DNA from: Phycisphaerales bacterium UBA2402
GTDB taxonomy: Bacteria; Planctomycetota; Phycisphaerae; Phycisphaerales; UBA1924
NCBI GenBank assembly: GCA_002343715.1
Contig: DDSA01000189.1
Coordinates: 1 to 7,689, forward strand
Reading direction: 5' to 3'
Length of the DNA stretch: 7,689 bases
Part shown: positions 1-5,518 of the stretch, in pieces
How positions within the stretch are numbered: the first letter of the stretch is position 1
Layout: every line of letters begins with the position of its first letter
Position numbers and translations under genes: made by a program
The notes under the pieces: generated by a model
Databases searched by the model: none
What the model saw: only the letters and a program-made list of their open reading frames with translations
Told to the model about the DNA's origin: nothing

Positions 1-2
1 GG

Positions 3-428
3 GGGAGCGAGGGGTGGGGGGGCGTGCAGATCGAACCGGTGGGGGCGGGGAGCGACGGGGGGACGTACTCGCTGAAGATTTTCCGGCGGGAGTCGATCGG
101 GCTGCCGCAGGGGAGTGTGAGTTCGGTGGTGGGGTACACGTACGACTTCATCGCGGACTACACGGTGACGCTGGGCGGCGGGACTCGTTCGACGGCGTTG
201 AACGGGAACCTGATCGGGTCGTCGGTGACGGTGCGGTGCGCGGAGACGCTGGTGCAGGAGACGACGTCGCCGTTCACGGTGACGAGCGGGGGGATCCGGT
301 TCACAAGTCCGGGCGGCGACGGGCAGGGGATGATCGTGGTGGACACGCCGGGTCACGATCTGGTGCTGCTGTTCGTGCTGGACGGGTCGAACACGACGAG
401 CGCGAACGCGTTTGTGAAGCGGCTCTGA
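3..428 (+). CDS. Beta-rich protein, possible phage structural protein (5' end cut off by window)
   Basis: The reading frame is open from the first codon in the window, so the true start is probably upstream. A GTG at 24-26, with a purine run (GAGGGG, 9-14) before it, is an alternative start that would give 134 residues. The visible protein is rich in Thr, Ser, Gly and Val in alternating patterns such as YTVTLGGG, SSVTVRC and SPFTVTSGGIRF, which suggests beta-sandwich or fibre-like structure. I see no signal peptide, membrane segment or catalytic motif. I do not recognise the family. Its place before a holin-like gene and near a beta-helix protein suggests a tail, fibre or other virion component, but that is inference. 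Codon use strongly prefers third-position G: by hand count 15 of 20 Gly codons are GGG. Confidence 0.6.
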   Translation, partial: GSEGWGGVQIEPVGAGSDGGTYSLKIFRRESIGLPQGSVSSVVGYTYDFIADYTVTLGGGTRSTALNGNLIGSSVTVRCAETLVQETTSPFTVTSGGIRFTSPGGDGQGMIVVDTPGHDLVLLFVLDGSNTTSANAFVKRL

Positions 429-445
429 GCCGGGGAGTGTGCGAG

Positions 446-736
446 ATGCCTGGGTCGAAGCGAACGCTGAGTTTGAAGGTTCGGCAGGCCGTGCGGCAGC
501 GGTCGTGGAAGACGACGAGCGCCGGGGTTGCGGGGATTCTGGGCGTGCTGCTGACGGGGCTGTCGGAGTTGTGGGACGGGAACCCGAACACGAACCCGGA
601 CTGGGCGCTGATCTGCGGGATCATCGCGTCGCAGGTCGGGTTGCTGTTCGCGCGTGACAACGACAAGTCGAGCGAGGACGTGGGAGCGGTGAAGGACGAC
701 GTGATCGCGTCGATCGCGCCGGACCGTGCTGGTTGA
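446..736 (+). CDS. Small two-TM membrane protein, holin-like
   Basis: A 96-residue protein. ATG 446 is chosen because GGGGAG at 432-437 sits eight bases upstream; GTG 437 in the same frame would add three residues. The first 22 residues are basic (MPGSKR, KVRQAVRQR, ending SWKTT). Two hydrophobic stretches follow, about residues 26-43 (AGVAGILGVLLTGLS) and 53-69 (WALICGIIASQVGLLFA), joined by a polar loop DGNPNTNPD. The tail is charged (RDNDKSSED). The pattern KTT-AGI, then a DG-P---PDW loop, then GLLFARD and a short Ser/Asp-rich tail is, from memory, common in small phage membrane proteins annotated as holins or unknown. A holin would form inner-membrane lesions that time lysis. No endolysin is next to it, so the role is inferred; a small virion or superinfection membrane protein is possible. 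Confidence 0.6.
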   Translation: MPGSKRTLSLKVRQAVRQRSWKTTSAGVAGILGVLLTGLSELWDGNPNTNPDWALICGIIASQVGLLFARDNDKSSEDVGAVKDDVIASIAPDRAG

Positions 737-737
737 C

Positions 738-744
738 AGGAGGA
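738..744 (+). promoter_or_regulatory. Shine-Dalgarno AGGAGGA for the gene at 751
   Basis: AGGAGGA lies six bases before ATG 751 and fills the short gap after the stop of the holin-like gene. It is the best ribosome binding site in the window and decides the start at 751 over the in-frame TTG at 733. Confidence 0.85.
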
Positions 745-750
745 CGGCGG

Positions 751-1014
751 ATGACGAAGGACCCTGCTTCGGTGAAGCCCGGCGACCTGGTGTCGGTGGA
801 ACTGGACGACTGGAAGGGCGGCGGCCGGGCGACGGCGTACGCGGTGATTCTCGGCGATCAGTCGGGGGATTCGTTTCTGGCCGAGATCGTGGCGGTGTAC
901 GCGCGGGCGGGGTACGTGCTGCACGGGGAGAGCCTGGTGCTGCCGGACGGTTCTCGGGTGACGATGCGGGTCGCGCTGCCGAGCGTCAGCGTGAGGAAGG
1001 TGGACGGGCTGTGA
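751..1014 (+). CDS. Small conserved-looking phage protein of unknown function
   Basis: An 87-residue protein that I do not recognise. The start is fixed by the strong SD just upstream. It begins with a short polar segment (MTKDPASVKPGD) followed by alternating hydrophobic/polar runs (LVSVELDDW, ATAYAVIL, FLAEIVAVYA, SRVTMRVALPSVSVRKV). This suggests a small beta-barrel or beta-sandwich fold; the opening VKPGDLVSVELDDW resembles the start of an SH3-like barrel. There is no signal peptide, membrane segment or cysteine. It lies 14 bases after the holin-like gene, and its UGA overlaps the GTG start of the lipoprotein gene (GTGA, 1011-1014), so the two are probably translationally coupled. It may be an accessory to its membrane-targeted neighbours, but nothing in the sequence shows this directly. 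Confidence 0.72.
   Translation: MTKDPASVKPGDLVSVELDDWKGGGRATAYAVILGDQSGDSFLAEIVAVYARAGYVLHGESLVLPDGSRVTMRVALPSVSVRKVDGL
993..1000 (+). promoter_or_regulatory. Shine-Dalgarno GAGGAAGG deciding the GTG 1011 start
   Basis: GAGGAAGG lies inside the end of the preceding gene, ten bases before GTG 1011. It supports starting the lipoprotein at the GTGA overlap. That start also places a correct signal peptide at the very N terminus, whereas the open frame upstream of it encodes unstructured Gly/Arg-rich shadow sequence. Confidence 0.7.
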
Positions 1015-1553
1015 GGAGTGCATGGATCAGGGACTGCGTGACTGGCGTGATCGGTTCCGTGCTGGTCGGCGCGGGGCTGGCCGGCTGCGCGTCGGACGTG
1101 AAGCAGCGGCAGTCCATCGGCGACTCGATCAAGGCCGAGGGTGGGCTGAACAACATCACCGAGACGACGGCGGGCAAGGTGCAGACCGGGGTGAACTACC
1201 CGGCGACTTCGCTGTCGAGCAGCCCGGAGCAGTTCAGTTCGACCGGTCCGGGTTCGCAGACGACGCTGTTCAACCAGTCGTTCGGCACCGCGATGGTGGC
1301 GGGCGTGCTGAAGGCGGCGAAGGTGCGGGCGTTGACGCAGGAGAACGACGAGATCGTGGTGGAGGGGCTGGAGATCGACAACACGGCCAACGCGGCGCCG
1401 GCGTGGGCGAAGGCGGTGGAGGCGCAGGTGATCGCCATGAACCAGGAGCAGCGTGAGATCGCCAAGGCGCAGCTCGCGGCGCAGGTCGAGGCGATCAAGG
1501 CGACGGCGCCGCTGGCGGCGAGCCTGATCGAGAAACTGATCGCGGGGCTGTGA
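1011..1553 (+). CDS. Phage-encoded lipoprotein of unknown function
   Basis: A 180-residue protein starting at GTG 1011. Residues 1-26 form a type II signal peptide: a short charged start (MRSAWIRD), a hydrophobic core (VTGVIGSVLVGAG) and the lipobox LAGC with lipidation cysteine C26, followed by ASD. In a Gram-negative host, Asp at +3 rather than +2 would favour outer-membrane sorting. The mature part has a Ser/Thr/Gln-rich region (about 45-95, including SLSSSPEQFSSTGPGSQTT) and then a helical, Ala/Glu/Gln/Lys-rich region (about 130-180, including NQEQREIAKAQLAAQ) that could form a coiled coil. No enzymatic motif is visible. It follows a holin-like gene and a small unknown gene and precedes a tailspike-like gene. 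An outer spanin, a superinfection-exclusion lipoprotein or a host-envelope modifier are all possible; it is longer than most outer spanins. Confidence 0.75.
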   Translation: MRSAWIRDCVTGVIGSVLVGAGLAGCASDVKQRQSIGDSIKAEGGLNNITETTAGKVQTGVNYPATSLSSSPEQFSSTGPGSQTTLFNQSFGTAMVAGVLKAAKVRALTQENDEIVVEGLEIDNTANAAPAWAKAVEAQVIAMNQEQREIAKAQLAAQVEAIKATAPLAASLIEKLIAGL

Positions 1554-1559
1554 GGGAGG
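1554..1559 (+). promoter_or_regulatory. Shine-Dalgarno GGGAGG for the beta-helix gene
   Basis: GGGAGG directly follows the lipoprotein UGA and sits seven bases before ATG 1567. It supports that ATG as the true start and shows that the two genes are adjacent on one message. Confidence 0.75.
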
Positions 1560-1566
1560 CCGGTCG

Positions 1567-2832
1567 ATGCCCGGAGTCGTGTCGTTCGCGTCGGTCGGCG
1601 GGGTGTCGAGCGGTTCCGGGTCCACGCCCGCGACGGCTCGGAACCTCGGCTATGCGCTGACGCAGAGCGACTGGGACGAACTGCGGATCATCAGGTCGGC
1701 GCTCGACGATCAGTACGTCATCGTGCCCAGCGGCGCGACGGGCAACCAGATCAACCAGATCCTCTGCGACTTCCCGACTGGCACGTCGAGTCTGTGGAAG
1801 ACGATCACCGGCTGCAACTCGTCCGGTGAGGTGAACGGGGCGATGCCGACGATCACCTGCTCGGGGTTCGGGTCCGGCGTCGGAAGCATCTCGATGCTGG
1901 TCTTCAAGCCTTCGCAAGAGTACGTCGAACTGGCGAGCGTGATCCTGGACGGGGCGTCGTCAGGCGTGGGAAGCGGGTCGTACAACCTCGCCAACAACTC
2001 AGGCCGCACCGACGCCGTGATCGGCACCAATACCACGAGCGCCACGTGGAAGTTCAGGCTCAACAACGTGATCGGAAGGAACTCGCGGCACAACCCGTTT
2101 TCCTTCTGGGGCGGGCAGGCCGGGGCGTTCCCGCGGCACGGTCTTGAGGTCTTCGGCTGCAACATCGGTGCTGGAAGCGGCGCTGACGGCGGCAACGGGT
2201 GCATCATCGCAAGGCCGGGGACCGGCGGGAACTGCCTGAGCGTTCTTGTCCAGGATTCCTACCTCGGCGAGATGGTGACGGGGAACGGGCTGTTCGTCAA
2301 CGCCGGAGCCAACGCCTGCGACGTCACGGTCATCAACAGCGTGCTGAAGGGGTCTTCTAGCATCGGCAACTGTCTCAACGTGAACACGACCGGGGTGGTG
2401 ACGGTGCGGCGCTCGGTTCTGTTCGGCTCCGGACTGAACGGGATTCTGATTAACTCCGCACAAGAACCGTCGTCAGTGACCGTTGAAGACAGCGTGATCG
2501 CGTCAAACGGCTCCTACGCGGTGGACGACGGTGCCTACATCGCCGGCTCCACGACCAACCGCATCTATCGCAACTGCCTGGTCTGGGGCAACACGCTGGG
2601 CGAGATGTCCGTGGGCGACGACGGAGCCGGCGGCACCGGCCCGATTGACTTGGTGGGCACCGGGCACCGCCGCACCGCGCCGACGTTCAACCTGTCCACG
2701 GGGCGGACGCTGACGGAGTTGTCGGTGGTGAACGGTGACGCGCTGGCGCGGCGTGGGTTCGGGTCGGGGCGGCTGGACTTCGGGGTGCTGTCGCGGCGGG
2801 TGCCGTCGCGGGCGAGGCTGAGCGGGGTGTGA
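1567..2832 (+). CDS. Right-handed parallel beta-helix protein, probable tailspike/fibre
   Basis: A 421-residue protein with a good SD. The N-terminal part (about 1-55) is Ser/Gly-rich, then has a short helix-like stretch (SDWDELRIIRSALDDQ); it may attach to the virion. From about 190 to 345 there are successive coils of roughly 23 residues, each with a V-V-x-SxLxG-like strand and a following G-L-VN strand: LSVLVQDSYLG, VTVINSVLKG, VTVRRSVLFG, VTVEDSVIASNG, NRIYRNCLVWGN. This is the signature of pectate-lyase-like parallel beta-helices. In phages such folds are typical of tailspikes that bind or degrade surface polysaccharide. No catalytic residues can be assigned by eye. The protein has nine cysteines (67, 83, 98, 198, 212, 223, 251, 269, 337), many for a phage fibre. 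It has no signal peptide, which fits a virion protein better than a secreted enzyme. A non-enzymatic adhesin is the main alternative. Confidence 0.78.
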   Translation: MPGVVSFASVGGVSSGSGSTPATARNLGYALTQSDWDELRIIRSALDDQYVIVPSGATGNQINQILCDFPTGTSSLWKTITGCNSSGEVNGAMPTITCSGFGSGVGSISMLVFKPSQEYVELASVILDGASSGVGSGSYNLANNSGRTDAVIGTNTTSATWKFRLNNVIGRNSRHNPFSFWGGQAGAFPRHGLEVFGCNIGAGSGADGGNGCIIARPGTGGNCLSVLVQDSYLGEMVTGNGLFVNAGANACDVTVINSVLKGSSSIGNCLNVNTTGVVTVRRSVLFGSGLNGILINSAQEPSSVTVEDSVIASNGSYAVDDGAYIAGSTTNRIYRNCLVWGNTLGEMSVGDDGAGGTGPIDLVGTGHRRTAPTFNLSTGRTLTELSVVNGDALARRGFGSGRLDFGVLSRRVPSRARLSGV

Positions 2833-2838
2833 TGCGCC

Positions 2839-3693
2839 GTGGCGACGATCCCGTTCTGGATGCGGTCGCGGCGCTCTTCCGATCTGGCGCAGCGGAAGGC
2901 GGCGGATGCGGTCCGCGGGCGGGAGGCGACGAAGGTGCTGCGGCGGCTGAAGGCCGACTGCATGGACCCGTCGGGCGTGCCGCTCATCTGGTCGAATCAG
3001 GCGGGGAAGTTCGTGATCCCCGAAACCGCTTTCATGCGGCCCGACGGGTCGTGGGGGCCGATCAGTGAACTTGAGAAGCAGAGGCGGCGGGAGGCGAAGC
3101 GGCGGGCGGCGCTCAAGCGGATCGAGGAAACGAGGCGGCGCCGCGAGGCGAAGAAAGAAGAGAGGGCGGAGATCGCGCGTCGGAAGCGGGCGGTCCTGCG
3201 GAAACGGCGGGATTCGCTGCGGATCGTGAAGGAACTGGAGATCATGCTCCCCGAGCACCTGAAGAACAAGCGGAAGTTCATCGACGACGAGCGGGTGCAG
3301 AACCCCGACGGCGTGGCGAAGTCGCTGCGTTTTCTGGCGGAACTGGCGAACAACGCGGACATGGACGCCGAACTGCGGATGCGGGCGGCGAGCAACTACC
3401 TGAAGTTCGTGCTGCACCAGGAGATGGCGGGGGACGAGAAGAAGGTCAAGCATGAGCACAAGCACAAGCACCAACTCTCGACCGTCCGCGACGATCCCGA
3501 AGCGGCGCGGCGTTTCGTTGATTCCCAGCGCGTCCCAGTGCGCCTTGTGGACCCCGGAGGCCGACTGCCCGATGAAGCATCTGGCGGCCCCGCTCGCCTA
3601 CCCGAAGGATCGGTACCACGACCCGAGGTCGGGGCTGGTGATCCCGAAGGGGCTGGTGGAGAACCTGGAGTGGAGGAAGAGGCTGAAGGATGA
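2839..3693 (+). CDS. terS: Probable terminase small subunit (basic coiled-coil protein)
   Basis: A 284-residue ORF starting at GTG 2839, with only a weak G-rich SD (about 2824-2829). Third codon positions are almost all G/C from the first codon, which supports this frame over the ATG at 2832. Residues 77-135 are very rich in Arg, Lys and Glu (EKQRRREAKRRAALKRIEE and following) and should form a long basic helix or coiled coil suited to DNA binding and oligomerisation. Residues 156-195 look like a compact helical pair (KSLRFLAELAN, ELRMRAASNYLKFVL), similar in style to other small terminases. A His/Lys cluster, HEHKHKH, lies at 205-211. The gene lies immediately before terL, where terS normally is, and that context is the main basis for the call. 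The last 80 codons overlap terL in another frame, and codon bias fades there, so the C-terminal tail may be poorly constrained. Confidence 0.62.
   Translation: MATIPFWMRSRRSSDLAQRKAADAVRGREATKVLRRLKADCMDPSGVPLIWSNQAGKFVIPETAFMRPDGSWGPISELEKQRRREAKRRAALKRIEETRRRREAKKEERAEIARRKRAVLRKRRDSLRIVKELEIMLPEHLKNKRKFIDDERVQNPDGVAKSLRFLAELANNADMDAELRMRAASNYLKFVLHQEMAGDEKKVKHEHKHKHQLSTVRDDPEAARRFVDSQRVPVRLVDPGGRLPDEASGGPARLPEGSVPRPEVGAGDPEGAGGEPGVEEEAEG
2872..2885. other. 14-base match to the 3' end of the Illumina Read 1 adapter
   Basis: The bases CGCTCTTCCGATCT are identical to the last 14 bases of the standard Illumina TruSeq Read 1 adapter, recalled from memory. They lie near the start of the small-terminase ORF and are in frame with it (codons CGC TCT TCC GAT CT-). 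TCT is unusual among neighbouring codons that mostly end in G or C. The match may be chance or may mark a library or assembly artefact. Confidence 0.5.
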
Positions 3694-5515
3694 GGCGGAG
3701 GCGGACCCGGCGGCGGCGGCGGGGCTGCTGACGCTGTGCCGCAAGTCGCCGATCCTGTTCGTCAACCTGTTCGTGGACACGCTGCGGTTCAGCGATTTCA
3801 CGAAAGACGGCGAGAAGGTGCCGACGAACTTCCGGCGCCGGCCCATGATCACATGGCCGTGCCAGGACCGCGAACTGCTGTCGATGGACGCGCGGTTCAA
3901 CGAGGGCCGCCACGGGCGCGGCGTCAAGAGCCGCGAGATGGGCTGGACGTGGCTGCTGATCGCGTACCACCTGTGGCATTTCACGCTGTTCGAGGACCGG
4001 CAGATCCTCTGGGGAAGCCGCAAGGAGGAACTGCTGTACAAGATCGGCGATCAGGACGCGATCTTCACCAAGTTCGAGTTCGCGCTGTCGCGGATGCCCG
4101 CGTTCCTGCTGCCGGAGAAGTGCCGGATCACGGAGCGGCTGATCATCAACCCTGCGACGGGCGGGAAGATCAGCGGCGAGGCGACGAACCCTCACTTCGG
4201 CCACGGCGGCAGGAACGACCTGGTGTGCATCGACGAGGCGTCGCGCATCGACATTCTGGAGGACATCGAGGCGGGCGTGCGCGACAACTGCACGAGCCTG
4301 ATGCTGATCTCGACGCCGAGGCCGGGTTCGTACTTCGGGACGCTGCGGACAAGCCCGGCGTACGAACAGTGCCGGCTCGGCTGGTACGAGCACCCGGAGA
4401 AGGGTCTTGGGCGGCGTGATTTGAACGACGACGAGTTCGAGGTCTACGTCACGAGTCCGTGGGACCAGAAGCAGCGGCCCCCGAACCGCACCGCGGCGTC
4501 GTACGCCTCGCAGGTGGCGATGAACGAGGGCCGGTCGGGCGACATGGTGTTCAGCCACGAGACGCTGCGGAAAGCCCGCGGCGACTGCGTGGAGGCGGAC
4601 CATGTGGGGGGCCTGGTGTTTGCGAACGCCTGGGGCGGGGGCAACGCGAGTCCGACCAGTGAACCGGAGGAACTGGCCGAGGCGGACGACCGGCTGTCGC
4701 GGCGGCAGACGCACCTTGTCCGGTGGGAAGAGGACAGCCGGAAGATACCGATGGACCAGTGGCAGGTGTGGCTGCCCTTGTCTCGGGACGAGCGGCTGCA
4801 CACGATCAGGCCGCCGCAGGACCGGATGTACACGCTGTTCCTTGATCCGGGCGACGGGCGGCGGAGCGCGAACTCGGTGATCTGCGTGATGGACGCGGAG
4901 ACGGGTGAGCAGGTGGCGGAGTGGTGCTCCAGCCGGTACGGGGCGCGGGACGCGGCCCGGATTCTGGTCGCGGCGGCGCTGTGGTTCGGTGGCTGCCGGT
5001 ACCCGCTGATCGGGTGGGAGAGCAACGGGCCGATGGGCGGGGCGGTGTCGGACATTGTGGGCAAGAGGCTCCGGTACCCGAACTGCTACTGCGACCGGGT
5101 GGGGGGTCGGGCCGGTCCGGACAAGAGGACCGAGCGGCTGGGGTGGATGAGCACCGGGCACAAGAAACCCGTGCTGATCGACAACTTTGCCGACGCGGTG
5201 TCGTCCGGGGCGTGCCGGGTGCGGTCGCTCCGGCTGGTCGAAGAGGCGGCGACGTTCGTGGTCATGGAGGACGGGAAGGTGTCGCAGTCGCAGTACGCCG
5301 ACCTGACCACCGGGGCGAGGGAGGCGCACGGTGACCGGGTGATCGCCGGGGCGGGGTGCTGGATGCTGGTGAAGGAATCGCCCAAAACGGTGCGGAAGGC
5401 GAGGATCATGGACGAGGGGCCGATGGACCCGGTATTGTCTTTCGGCGGCAGACTGGTGGCGCAGCGGCGCGAAGAGGCGAAAGCGAAACTCCCTCGGTGG
5501 AGAAGGATCGGGTAG
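3452..5515 (+). CDS. terL: Terminase large subunit (packaging ATPase/nuclease)
   Basis: A 687-residue motor protein that translocates DNA into the prohead and cuts concatemers. The ATPase half has a non-classical Walker A, VKSREMGWTW (158-167), a Walker B LVCIDEAS (257-264) with D261 and likely catalytic E262, and a coupling motif LMLISTPRPGS (283-293). The nuclease half has an RNase-H-like set of acidic residues: FLDPGDG with D465, GWESNG with E523, IDNF with D577, and HGDR with D628. Together these identify a TerL of the gp17/Terminase_6 type. It is longer than many TerL proteins; an acidic, polar stretch at about 385-440 links the halves. ATG 3452 has a modest GAAGG upstream; ATG 3572 has GGAGG at 3556-3560 and would give 647 residues with all motifs intact. 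The gene overlaps terS by 242 bases and ends three bases before the portal gene. It is the only gene here with a UAG stop. Confidence 0.94.
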   Translation: MSTSTSTNSRPSATIPKRRGVSLIPSASQCALWTPEADCPMKHLAAPLAYPKDRYHDPRSGLVIPKGLVENLEWRKRLKDEAEADPAAAAGLLTLCRKSPILFVNLFVDTLRFSDFTKDGEKVPTNFRRRPMITWPCQDRELLSMDARFNEGRHGRGVKSREMGWTWLLIAYHLWHFTLFEDRQILWGSRKEELLYKIGDQDAIFTKFEFALSRMPAFLLPEKCRITERLIINPATGGKISGEATNPHFGHGGRNDLVCIDEASRIDILEDIEAGVRDNCTSLMLISTPRPGSYFGTLRTSPAYEQCRLGWYEHPEKGLGRRDLNDDEFEVYVTSPWDQKQRPPNRTAASYASQVAMNEGRSGDMVFSHETLRKARGDCVEADHVGGLVFANAWGGGNASPTSEPEELAEADDRLSRRQTHLVRWEEDSRKIPMDQWQVWLPLSRDERLHTIRPPQDRMYTLFLDPGDGRRSANSVICVMDAETGEQVAEWCSSRYGARDAARILVAAALWFGGCRYPLIGWESNGPMGGAVSDIVGKRLRYPNCYCDRVGGRAGPDKRTERLGWMSTGHKKPVLIDNFADAVSSGACRVRSLRLVEEAATFVVMEDGKVSQSQYADLTTGAREAHGDRVIAGAGCWMLVKESPKTVRKARIMDEGPMDPVLSFGGRLVAQRREEAKAKLPRWRRIG
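3455..3472 (+). repeat. Three tandem hexamers AGCACA/AGCACA/AGCACC in the terS-terL overlap
   Basis: Three near-identical hexamers follow directly after the terL ATG at 3452. They read as HEHKHKH in the terS frame and as STSTST in the terL frame. The unit length is a multiple of three, so unit gain or loss would keep both frames. Confidence 0.8.
3556..3560 (+). promoter_or_regulatory. Possible internal Shine-Dalgarno GGAGG for a shorter TerL
   Basis: GGAGG lies 11 bases before the in-frame ATG at 3572. This gives an alternative TerL start at residue 41 of the longer form. The spacing is slightly long, and codon bias in the TerL frame is already strong before 3572, so the longer start is kept as the main call. 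Confidence 0.35.
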
Positions 5516-5518
5516 GCC

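Noticed and set aside
14..445. N-terminal extension of the holin-like frame back to the left edge
   Set aside because: It encodes Gly/Arg/Asp shadow sequence lying out of frame over the beta-rich gene. The SD and codon bias favour the start at 446.
726..1010. Upstream extension of the lipoprotein frame
   Set aside because: It overlaps the 87-residue gene out of frame, reads as Gly/Arg-rich shadow and would bury the signal peptide internally.
2829..3068. 79-codon frame with an ATG overlapping the beta-helix stop
   Set aside because: The TGATG arrangement looked like translational coupling, but third positions in this frame are frequently A/T, while the terS frame is almost entirely G/C from 2839.
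3736..4419. 227-codon + strand frame inside terL
   Set aside because: It lies wholly within motif-bearing TerL sequence and has shadow composition; I see no independent SD or domain.
3446..5329. Long antisense open frame (627 codons) opposite terL
   Set aside because: High GC removes stops from the opposite strand. The translation is Arg/Pro/His/Leu-rich with no motifs, and the + strand holds an unmistakable TerL.
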